Below are positions 1 through 5,695 of a DNA stretch of 7,781 bases, one piece after another; the stretch's first letter is position 1, and each line of letters starts with the position of its first letter. The notes under the pieces were generated by a model. It searched no databases. It worked only from the letters and a program-made list of their open reading frames with translations, and was not told the DNA's origin. The stretch lies in contig JACQXH010000273.1 of NCBI GenBank assembly GCA_016208845.1, positions 4,527-12,307 of the forward strand. Direction: 5' to 3'. Made by a program: the position numbers and the translations under genes. The stretch is from Nitrospirota bacterium (GTDB lineage Bacteria; Nitrospirota; Thermodesulfovibrionia; UBA6902; BMS3Bbin08).

Positions 1-168
1 AATTCCTTTATCAGCGGGTTATTTTTAACAGGGCATTGGACGACTACTCCTTTTGGTCAGGGGGGAATTTCTATGGTGGCTTATTCAGGACGAGGTGTGG
101 CAGAGTCAATTTTAAAGACATCTGACAATAAGATGCACCTAAGGCAATTTCAAAAGGTTAGACATTAA
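1..168 (+). CDS. FAD-dependent oxidoreductase of the phytoene desaturase/carotenoid isomerase type, C-terminal fragment
   Basis: Frame 1 is open from the window edge to TAA at 166-168 and gives the last 55 residues of a protein that starts outside the window. The segment reads LFLTGHWTTTPFGQGGISM followed by VAYSGRGVAESIL. This matches the C-terminal FAD-binding signature of phytoene desaturase, CrtISO and retinol-saturase-like oxidoreductases, where a G-x-W-T motif, a glycine-rich turn and a YSGR-AAE helix close the dinucleotide fold. Such enzymes oxidise, desaturate or isomerise polyenes and other lipids; the substrate cannot be inferred from this tail. The stop codon shares one base with the next gene's ATG (TAATG), so the two are probably co-transcribed and translationally coupled. 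The family call rests on this short motif alone. Confidence 0.68.
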   Translation, partial: NSFISGLFLTGHWTTTPFGQGGISMVAYSGRGVAESILKTSDNKMHLRQFQKVRH

Positions 169-2279
169 TGAGCATTTATTCCGTGCCAACATTTATCGGC
201 GCTATTCTCGTTTTTTTGATAGGTGTATTTACATTTGCAAAAAATAAAAAATCAGGGACTAATATTTCTTTCGCCTTATTCTGTCTAAGTGTTTTTATTT
301 GGCTTTTTTCATATACTATCGCTTATTCTGCTAAGAGGTTTGAAATAGTTACTTTCTTTTGCAATGTGGCTTGTACCGCAGTAATGTTTACTGCTCCTAC
401 ATTTTATCATTTTTCTGTTCAACAGTTAGGATTCCAGAAATTTAGGAAAACCATAATTATTCCATATATGATAATAGGTATTTTTATGCCATTATTTTTA
501 CTGACAGATTATTTTTTAAGAAAACCGCATAAAACTTTTTGGGGCTATTATTCTACTGCAGGACCATTACATCCTTTATATTTGCTGATGCATTTTACAA
601 TAGTCGGTGTTGGATTCTTACTTTTATTTATGAAATATTTTAAAACACCTGAAACTGCGATCCTGGAAAAAAGGCGTTTGAAATATATATTTGTCTCATA
701 TGTTCTCGCGGCCATCGGCGCAATTGATTTCACCCAAAAATACGGAGCTAATTTTTATCCCTTCGGATTCATGTTTATTGTTTCTTTTGTTGTAGTTACC
801 GCCTACGCCATTCTCCGTTACCGTCTCATGGACATAAAGCTTGTCTTCACAAGAACTATGGCGTATTCCATCTCCATAGGAATTCTCACCGGCATTTTTG
901 CGTTCCTCATTTTCTTTGCGACTAAATCACTTTCTAAAATTGCACAAGCTGATTCGTTCATAATTTATCTCGCTGCGGCTCTCATTATCGCTTTTCTCTT
1001 CAACCCTATGAGGGTCATCATGCAGAAACTCATTGACAGAGTCTTCTACAAGAAAACGTTTGATTATTACGAAACCATGAAAAAAATGGGACAGGACCTC
1101 GTATCGATGCTTGAATCAGAAAAAATATTCAGCTACATCGGAGAGACTCTTTTTAACACCATGAATCTGAAAAGCATTTATCTTTTGTCCCATTCTCCTG
1201 ACGGCAATTATTTTGAAGCGGTCTATGATAAGTCTCATAGCACAGACAAAAGTCATCAGCCGGAAGGGAAGGCGTTGAAAATAGACGGCGCTTCTGATTT
1301 GTTCAGACTGCTGAAAACCCCCAATGACGCTATTATAAAATATGACCTGCCGGCTGCCGTTGATGTGCATGGAGAAGAGGCAATAATAAGCGTTATCAAC
1401 ACAATGAAGTCTTTTCATAGCGAGGCAATTGTTCCCGTGTTTGTTGACGCTAAAATAGCAGTTCTAATGGTTCTTGGCGAGAAAAGGTCCGGCGATATGT
1501 TTTCTGATGAAGACCTAAGCTTCCTGAAAACAATTGCCGGCCAGGCGGCATTTGCAATAAATAATGCGCGTCTTCATATGGAAAAAGTCCAATCCGAGAA
1601 ATTTACGACAATGGGCGTGATGTCAGCCGCTTTCGCGCATGAGATAAGGAATTCGGTTACGTCAATAAAAACCTTTGCCCAACTGATGCCTGAAAAATAT
1701 GACGACAAAGAATTCAGGGATGTGTTTTCAAAGATGGCGCTTACTGACGTGCATAGAATGGACACGCTTATTAAGGATTTGCTTGACTTCTCAACCGGCG
1801 GTGCCTCAATCAGCGGGAAAGACATAAACGCAGCAGCCCTTTTAGATGAGACTCTGGAACACCTGAGGGAAAGACACGAGCTTGGAGAGAGGAATGTAGA
1901 AGTCCGCAAGTCTTACGACGGCAAGAAGATATTTATTAAGGGCGATGATAAAATGCTCAGGCAGGTGTTTATCAATATAATGACCAATGGATGTCAGGCC
2001 ATGAAGCAGGGCGGGATATTGGGCGTGGCTGTCAAGCCGAATGGCTCTATGGTGGAGATTGATATATCTGATACAGGAGAAGGCATTGCTCAAGAGAACC
2101 TGAAAAGGATTTTTGAGCCTTTTTTTACGACACGCTCTGCCGGCATAGGACTTGGGCTCGGACTTGCCATCAGCAGGAAAATAATAGAGGATCACTGCGG
2201 GAATATTACTGTCTCAAGCGATCTGAATAAAGGCACAACTTTTACGGTGTTTCTGCCTGTTTATAAAAAGGACACATGA
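168..2279 (+). CDS. Membrane sensor histidine kinase (7TM-type sensor, GAF, HisKA, HATPase_c)
   Basis: A 703-residue hybrid-less sensor kinase. About nine membrane segments are visible (roughly residues 5-24, 33-53, 60-80, 95-113, 136-156, 172-188, 198-217, 233-252, 263-279); the first seven resemble the histidine-kinase N-terminal 7TM module. A GAF-like domain follows at about 305-470. The dimerisation/phosphoacceptor helix has H491 in AHEIRNSVTSI. The ATPase domain has an N box with N603 and N607, a G1 box D635-T-G-E-G-I, an F box FEPFFTT (649-655) and a G2 box GLGLGLAIS (661-669). All parts needed for autophosphorylation are present. Two small departures from consensus: serine replaces the usual proline after HEIRN, and glycine follows N607 where alanine is common. 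The ATG overlaps the upstream stop by one base, with AAAGG about 11 nt before it. No receiver domain or adjacent response regulator is seen, so its partner lies elsewhere. The first ~170 codons are markedly AT-rich compared with the rest. Confidence 0.93.
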   Translation: MSIYSVPTFIGAILVFLIGVFTFAKNKKSGTNISFALFCLSVFIWLFSYTIAYSAKRFEIVTFFCNVACTAVMFTAPTFYHFSVQQLGFQKFRKTIIIPYMIIGIFMPLFLLTDYFLRKPHKTFWGYYSTAGPLHPLYLLMHFTIVGVGFLLLFMKYFKTPETAILEKRRLKYIFVSYVLAAIGAIDFTQKYGANFYPFGFMFIVSFVVVTAYAILRYRLMDIKLVFTRTMAYSISIGILTGIFAFLIFFATKSLSKIAQADSFIIYLAAALIIAFLFNPMRVIMQKLIDRVFYKKTFDYYETMKKMGQDLVSMLESEKIFSYIGETLFNTMNLKSIYLLSHSPDGNYFEAVYDKSHSTDKSHQPEGKALKIDGASDLFRLLKTPNDAIIKYDLPAAVDVHGEEAIISVINTMKSFHSEAIVPVFVDAKIAVLMVLGEKRSGDMFSDEDLSFLKTIAGQAAFAINNARLHMEKVQSEKFTTMGVMSAAFAHEIRNSVTSIKTFAQLMPEKYDDKEFRDVFSKMALTDVHRMDTLIKDLLDFSTGGASISGKDINAAALLDETLEHLRERHELGERNVEVRKSYDGKKIFIKGDDKMLRQVFINIMTNGCQAMKQGGILGVAVKPNGSMVEIDISDTGEGIAQENLKRIFEPFFTTRSAGIGLGLGLAISRKIIEDHCGNITVSSDLNKGTTFTVFLPVYKKDT

Positions 2280-2297
2280 GAGAAACAACCCCCTTAA

Positions 2298-2339
2298 TCC
2301 CCCTTTGTTAAGCCAACAGTAGGTGACTTAAGCAGGGGA
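2298..2339. repeat. Degenerate inverted repeat in the gap between kinase and PilZ gene
   Basis: The left arm TCCCCCTTTGTTAAG (2298-2312) pairs imperfectly with CTTAAGCAGGGGA (2327-2339) across a 14-nt loop. C-rich runs of the type CCCCCTTAATCCCCCTTT immediately upstream resemble dispersed palindromic intergenic repeats found in many environmental genomes. No T-tract follows on the plus strand, so it is a poor intrinsic terminator. It may be a decayed repeat or an mRNA-stabilising 3' hairpin for the kinase operon. Confidence 0.4.
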
Positions 2340-2438
2340 ATTGCCCATTCCAAATTAGAAAGAGCCATAATTTTTCCGTAACACAGAAACGACTCCCGGT
2401 CTATACAATGCCGCCTGCATTATAGTAATATTTTAATT

Positions 2439-3419
2439 ATGGAGAAAAAGCTCTGCCTCTTGATTTGCGAAGACTTTAAGCGCGAGACAGAGGCAATTAT
2501 TGGATCAGGCGATTTCTCTGATGTGAGTGCATTGACCTTCCCTGCTGTCTGTTACACTAGCTTAAAAGATAAAAAAATCTTTACTGACCTTATACCCGAT
2601 GGCGGCAATGAGTGCGGACGATCCGTTATTCTGGGAGGTTCCTGCTTAAAGGGGCATAGTATACTCGATAAAGAAGCCGGCCGGCTTCTGCATTATTCGC
2701 CCCGCAAGTGTTTTTCCATGTTCATGAATGAGAAGCTCGTAGATAAGTATCTAAAAGACAAGTCATATCTGATGACCCCTTGTTTTATCTCTGAATGGCG
2801 TCAGCGCCTAAAAGCAATGAGATTAGACCAGAAATCAGCGAGGAGTTTTTTTAGAAAATCCGCGAACAGGCTTATATTGCTCGATACAGGCATTCGAAAG
2901 AACATGTCAAAAAAACTGCGTGAAGTCTCTGCGTATGTCCGCATGCCGGCAGAGATACTTCCTGTCGGGCTGGATCACTACCGCATGTTTCTGAAGGAGA
3001 TAATCCTTGATTGGCGTATGAGGGAAAGTCAGGTCATTGAGGAAATTGTAAAGGATGAGACAATTATCACTGCGCCGTCTGCAACCAGTGAACAGGAAAG
3101 GCGCGGGCACAGGCGGCTGAGCATTGAAGGGACTTGTCTTGTTGAGATGAACGACTCTGAGATGGTCCGGCTTAAAGACGCAAGCATGGGCGGCATGCGC
3201 CTGACATGCCAACGGCCTCTTCCCCCAAACAGCACTCACTCGGTGAAGATCTTTCCAACCATATCTGATGAAATACATCTGACAGGGATCGTGGCATGGT
3301 CCTCTGCGGTTAAAACGGATGCAGGCCCTAACACTTTTGAGACAGGAATAAAATTTGCCGAGTTGAGCATGAACACTGCTCAGGCTCTTGAGCGGTTTCT
3401 TAACATCCCTGCCGTTTAA
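2439..3419 (+). CDS. DUF1638-like domain fused to a C-terminal PilZ domain (probable c-di-GMP receptor)
   Basis: A soluble 326-residue protein in two parts. Residues 1 to about 205 resemble DUF1638-type domains: an early ICEDFKRE segment (C10), a glycine/cysteine stretch ILGGSC near residues 65-70, KCFSMF (C91), a YLMTPCFISEW segment (C115) where the family usually has TPGW, LLDTG (D149) and a late GLDHYRMFL helix. The assignment is from recalled patterns, not a search. Residues ~218-326 are a PilZ domain with both c-di-GMP motifs: RxxxR as R222-G-H-R-R226 and DxSxxG as D247-A-S-M-G-G252. This predicts binding of the second messenger and a conformational signal to the N-terminal domain. Seven cysteines (including 6, 10, 59, 70, 91, 115) lie in the N-terminal half, so metal or cofactor binding is possible but unproven. 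ATG 2439 has no Shine-Dalgarno site and no better in-frame upstream start, so the start is less secure than the frame. Confidence 0.85.
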   Translation: MEKKLCLLICEDFKRETEAIIGSGDFSDVSALTFPAVCYTSLKDKKIFTDLIPDGGNECGRSVILGGSCLKGHSILDKEAGRLLHYSPRKCFSMFMNEKLVDKYLKDKSYLMTPCFISEWRQRLKAMRLDQKSARSFFRKSANRLILLDTGIRKNMSKKLREVSAYVRMPAEILPVGLDHYRMFLKEIILDWRMRESQVIEEIVKDETIITAPSATSEQERRGHRRLSIEGTCLVEMNDSEMVRLKDASMGGMRLTCQRPLPPNSTHSVKIFPTISDEIHLTGIVAWSSAVKTDAGPNTFETGIKFAELSMNTAQALERFLNIPAV

Positions 3420-3428
3420 CGCTATAAT
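3400..3428 (+). promoter_or_regulatory. Strong sigma70-type promoter overlapping the end of the PilZ gene
   Basis: TTAACA (3400-3405), a 17-bp spacer and a perfect TATAAT (3423-3428). The -35 box lies inside the last codons of the PilZ gene and the -10 box just past its stop. Transcription would start near 3435 and run through the structured non-coding region toward the rubredoxin gene. The match is five of six plus six of six at ideal spacing; no experimental support is available. Confidence 0.6.
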
Positions 3429-3485
3429 ATCGCGGAAAAAAATTATTCCTGCAACAATACTTGTTCCAGCCGGTACAGATTATCG

Positions 3486-3625
3486 TTGTTTTCCTTCCCA
3501 TTATTTACCCTGATCTATATCATATACACTCCAGTGAATGGGGTATATATTAAGAACAAAAGAGAGAGCCGGAGAAGCGGACCGGCGTACAGTGCAGGCC
3601 CTATGAGGCCTGGGGAAGGAGACAA
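3486..3625 (+). ncRNA. Candidate structured RNA or leader upstream of rubredoxin
   Basis: Manual folding suggests a long-range stem, TTG-t-TTTCCTTCCC (3486-3499) with GGGAAGGAGACAA (3613-3625): 13 pairs with one bulge and one G-T pair. It encloses three hairpins. Hairpin A is ATATAC/GTATAT (3522-3527/3543-3548), extended by CTC/GGG past a bulged A. Hairpin B is GCCGG/CCGGC (3568-3572/3582-3586) with loop AGAAGCGGA. Hairpin C is CAGGCC/GGCCTG (3595-3600/3607-3612) with loop CTATGA, directly abutting the closing stem. This four-stem layout is typical of riboswitches and structured small RNAs, but it matches no class I recognise. A promoter at 3400-3428 would transcribe it. No intrinsic terminator separates it from the rubredoxin gene, so it could be a long 5' leader or a processed small RNA. 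Confidence 0.42.
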
Positions 3626-3669
3626 ATAGTTTTGTTTGTGACCTTATTTATGTCTGAAGAGACGATTTT

Positions 3670-3698
3670 TTGACATTCTTTTGTCAGTTTATTCTAAT
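3670..3698 (+). promoter_or_regulatory. Second promoter-like site with an operator-like inverted repeat before rubredoxin
   Basis: TTGACA (3670-3675), 17 bp, TCTAAT (3693-3698): full -35 match and five of six at -10. The inverted repeat TGACA-N6-TGTCA (3671-3675/3682-3686) overlaps the -35 box and spacer, where a dimeric repressor would sit. The predicted start point near 3705 falls inside the AAGGAG Shine-Dalgarno (3701-3706), which would shorten or remove the ribosome site; this weakens the promoter reading. Confidence 0.4.
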
Positions 3699-3715
3699 TC
3701 AAGGAGAATTTGAAG

Positions 3716-3895
3716 ATGGCAAAACCCGAAGAATTGTGGCAGTGTCAGGTCCCAACGTGCGGATATATATATCATGCGGATAAAGGTGACAAGAAAGGGA
3801 AGATCCCTCCAGTCACCAGATTTGAAGACCTGCCTGAGGACTGGAAGTGTCCGCTCTGCGGAGCCGGCAAGCATATGTTTAAACCGCTGGCATAA
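3716..3895 (+). CDS. Rubredoxin with CX4C N-terminal cysteine spacing
   Basis: A 59-residue rubredoxin: a small cytoplasmic electron carrier with one iron held by four cysteines, typically serving oxygen- or peroxide-reducing enzymes or other oxidoreductases in anaerobes. The ligands are C10, C15, C45 and C48. The C-terminal knuckle CPLCGAGK is canonical, as are GYIY (16-19), IPP (30-32) and the FEDLPEDWKCP stretch (36-46). The first pair is C-QVPT-C, four residues apart instead of the usual two. As I recall, this spacing defines the type 2 rubredoxin described from Desulfovibrio desulfuricans. The ATG at 3716 is chosen because AAGGAG (3701-3706) sits 9 nt upstream; an in-frame TTG at 3710 would be only 3 nt from it. 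No redox partner gene is adjacent. Confidence 0.95.
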   Translation: MAKPEELWQCQVPTCGYIYHADKGDKKGKIPPVTRFEDLPEDWKCPLCGAGKHMFKPLA

Positions 3896-3964
3896 AGAAC
3901 TTTATGCGGAATACATATCCTATTTATGTTTTGTTTTAATGGGCGGGTATGGTTAATGCCTCAG

Positions 3965-3991
3965 TTGACAGCTTCCTGGTGTGTTTATTAC
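3965..3991 (+). promoter_or_regulatory. Weak promoter candidate for cysK
   Basis: A perfect TTGACA (3965-3970) is followed after 15 bp by TATTAC (3986-3991). The spacer is short and the -10 box only partly matches, so this is a weak call. It would start transcription near 3998 and give cysK a leader of about 90 nt. Confidence 0.25.
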
Positions 3992-4059
3992 TCTATCGGT
4001 GTCCATCAGCAGCAAAACACATTTTATTAGAATTATGTGGTTACTGGTTCGCACCGGTA
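3980..4059 (+). promoter_or_regulatory. Hairpins in the cysK leader
   Basis: Two inverted repeats lie before the cysK ribosome site. TGTGTTT (3980-3986) pairs perfectly with AAACACA (4015-4021) around a 28-nt loop. TACTGGT (4042-4048) pairs with ACCGGTA (4053-4059), with one G-T pair, across the tetraloop TCGC. The second ends 17 nt before AAGGAGG (4076-4082). They could be regulatory or chance structures; neither is followed by a T-run long enough for termination. Confidence 0.3.
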
Positions 4060-4087
4060 TAAAAAAGATATAAATAAGGAGGATCAA

Positions 4088-4999
4088 ATGAGGGCCAGGA
4101 CAATACTCGAGACCATCGGCAATACTCATCATGTAAGGATAAATAAACTATTCAGTGATCATGTGGAAGTTTGGATGAAGCTGGAGCGCTCGAATCCGGG
4201 CGGCAGCATCAAGGACCGCATCGGACTGTCAATGATAGAAGATGCTGAACGAAGAGGCGTGCTCAAAAAAGACAGCATAATTATTGAACCAACCTCAGGC
4301 AACACAGGGATCGGCCTTGCAATGGTCGCGGCAGTCAAGGGATATAAACTTGTTCTTGTCATGCCCGAGTCGATGTCTGTCGAGCGCCGCAAACTTATGT
4401 CTCTCTATGGGGCGGAATTTGTATTGACCCCGAAAGAAAAGGGCATGAAAGGCGCTGTGGAGACAGCAGCAAAAATGGCCGGTGAAACGCCAAACGCGTG
4501 GATGCCTCAGCAATTTGAAAACGAGGCCAATACAGAGGTGCACAGGAAGTACACGGCACAGGAAATTCTCAGGGATTTCCCTGAAGGCATCGATTATCTC
4601 ATCACCGGCGTCGGCACAGGCGGACACATAACCGGGTGTGCGCAGATCCTCAAGAAAGAGTTTCCAGGGCTAAAGGTCTTTGCCGTAGAACCAGCACTTT
4701 CGCCGGTCTTGAGCGGAGGTCAGCCCGGTCCCCATCCAATACAGGGCATAGGCGCAGGTTTTGTCCCCGGCATTCTCGATCGTGATATCCTTGATGGGAT
4801 CATACAAATCACAAAAGAGGAGGCGTTTGAATATACTCAGCGCTGCGCCAAAGAAGAAGGCATCCTGGTCGGCATATCCTCAGGGGCAGCCCTTGCGGCA
4901 GTATCGAAAAAATCAAAGGATGCTGCTCAGGGAAGCCGTATACTTACTTTCTGCTACGATACAGGAGAACGTTATCTCTCAATAGAAGGGCTATTCTGA
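4088..4999 (+). CDS. cysK: Cysteine synthase (O-acetylserine sulfhydrylase), PLP-dependent
   Basis: A 303-residue fold-type II PLP enzyme of the usual CysK length. It makes cysteine from O-acetylserine and sulfide in the cytoplasm. K42 in NPGGSIKDR is the Schiff-base lysine; TSGNTG (69-74) is the substrate/asparagine loop. A GVGTGGHITG stretch is the phosphate-binding loop, with histidine where many homologues have threonine. The SGGQPGPHPIQGIGAGFVP segment is the typical CysK active-site region, and the protein ends in CYDTGERYLSIEGLF, resembling the common PDTGERYLST end. The N-terminal IGNTHHVRI replaces the common IGNTPLVRL. Cystathionine beta-synthase-like or O-phosphoserine-using relatives share the fold, so substrate choice is inferred. 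ATG 4088 is preferred because AAGGAGG (4076-4082) is 5 nt upstream; the GTG at 4037 has no such site and would add 17 residues that look unlike the family and overlap the leader hairpin. Confidence 0.92.
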   Translation: MRARTILETIGNTHHVRINKLFSDHVEVWMKLERSNPGGSIKDRIGLSMIEDAERRGVLKKDSIIIEPTSGNTGIGLAMVAAVKGYKLVLVMPESMSVERRKLMSLYGAEFVLTPKEKGMKGAVETAAKMAGETPNAWMPQQFENEANTEVHRKYTAQEILRDFPEGIDYLITGVGTGGHITGCAQILKKEFPGLKVFAVEPALSPVLSGGQPGPHPIQGIGAGFVPGILDRDILDGIIQITKEEAFEYTQRCAKEEGILVGISSGAALAAVSKKSKDAAQGSRILTFCYDTGERYLSIEGLF

Positions 5000-5011
5000 T
5001 TTTATTACCCG

Positions 5012-5034
5012 CATGTTTGCGAATCGAAAACATG
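5012..5034 (+). terminator. Weak 3' hairpin after cysK
   Basis: CATGTTT (5012-5018) pairs perfectly with AAACATG (5028-5034) around the 9-nt loop GCGAATCGA, starting 13 nt after the cysK stop. The stem is AT-rich and the T-rich stretch TCTTTATTTTCC begins only about 11 nt later, so it is a poor intrinsic terminator and may only protect the transcript's 3' end. Confidence 0.3.
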
Positions 5035-5130
5035 ACCTGTATAGTCTTTATTTTCCTATATTAAACTAAATAATACGATAATTTGCATTATTGTATTTAT
5101 ATTTTATGCATTAAAAGTATAAAATTGTTC

Positions 5131-5161
5131 CCTGTTCAGGCAATTAATTATTAAACAGGAG
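5131..5161 (+). promoter_or_regulatory. Inverted repeat covering the ribosome site of the CBS gene
   Basis: CCTGTT (5131-5136) can pair with AACAGG (5154-5159) across 17 nt. The right arm includes the first bases of the Shine-Dalgarno AGGAG (5157-5161), 9 nt before ATG 5171, so the hairpin would partly mask it. A TATAAA-like -10 element at 5118-5123 lies just upstream, though without a convincing -35 box at normal spacing. Confidence 0.3.
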
Positions 5162-5170
5162 AGCAAAGCA

Positions 5171-5626
5171 ATGTTAAAGATCAGTGATGTAGTACAGTCC
5201 AAGAGGTCAGCTATCTGGTCAGTCAGTCCCAGGGATACTGCATATAAGGCAATGGAGATCATGGCGGATAAGGATATTGGTGCATTGGTAGTTATGGACA
5301 ATGATAATGTCGTCGGCATTATCTCAGAGAGGGATATAGCCAGAAATGTTATTTTGGATGAACTTGCTTCCAGAAAAGTTCCGGTTGCAAAATTAATGAC
5401 AAGAGATGTTTACTGCATCAGTGATGATAAGGGTATTGAGGATTGCATGAAAGTCATGACCACAGCCCATATCCGGCATATGCCTGTCTTTAAAGGCAAG
5501 AAGTTGGTCGGGATAATAACTTATGGTGATATCGCAAATGCATTGCTGCTTGAGCAGAGGATAAAGATACATGACCTGGAAAATTACACAGCATGCACAG
5601 ATTCAGTATTATATGATGAGGATTAG
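5171..5626 (+). CDS. Tandem CBS-domain protein
   Basis: A 151-residue soluble protein made almost entirely of two CBS domains forming one Bateman module. CBS1 spans about residues 8-62 and ends in the signature VVGIISERDIARNVI; CBS2 spans about 74-128 and ends in LVGIITYGDIANALL. The phrase HIRHMPVF in CBS2 is also typical. Such modules bind adenine nucleotides (AMP, ATP, SAM, sometimes NAD) and act as energy or redox sensors; stand-alone versions regulate partner proteins in trans. There is no catalytic domain, and the C-terminal tail after residue 130 (acidic, ending in YDED) is unassigned. ATG 5171 has AGGAG 9 nt upstream. The 171-bp gap from cysK and the AT-rich leader suggest its own transcription unit. 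The ligand cannot be read from the sequence. Confidence 0.92.
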   Translation: MLKISDVVQSKRSAIWSVSPRDTAYKAMEIMADKDIGALVVMDNDNVVGIISERDIARNVILDELASRKVPVAKLMTRDVYCISDDKGIEDCMKVMTTAHIRHMPVFKGKKLVGIITYGDIANALLLEQRIKIHDLENYTACTDSVLYDED

Positions 5627-5695
5627 AGAATAACCGCCTTATTATTGCAGTATCCGAATCAGTAAATATATAAACAGCAGTTGAACCAAAGAGAT

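Noticed and set aside
1574..2195. Minus-strand open frames of 111 and 117 codons
   Set aside because: Antisense to the kinase core, whose motifs are unmistakable; the translated sequences show no domain character.
3560..3625. Known riboswitch (SAM-I or c-di-GMP-I) upstream of rubredoxin
   Set aside because: The GGCCCTATGA stretch faintly recalls the SAM-I P3 region, but the conserved SAM-I core and GCAACC are absent, as are the GEMM tetraloop and receptor motifs.
3710..3716. TTG 3710 as the rubredoxin start
   Set aside because: Only 3 nt from the Shine-Dalgarno; ATG 3716 has ideal spacing.
3774..3956. A 60-codon plus-strand frame overlapping rubredoxin
   Set aside because: Out of frame with a clear rubredoxin, no ribosome site.
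4037..4087. GTG 4037 as the cysK start
   Set aside because: The added residues do not resemble CysK N-termini and the strong AAGGAGG serves ATG 4088.
5629..5643. AATAA-CCGCC-TTATT as a terminator right after the CBS gene
   Set aside because: Five A/T pairs only and no T-tract; the hairpin at 5732-5757 is far better.
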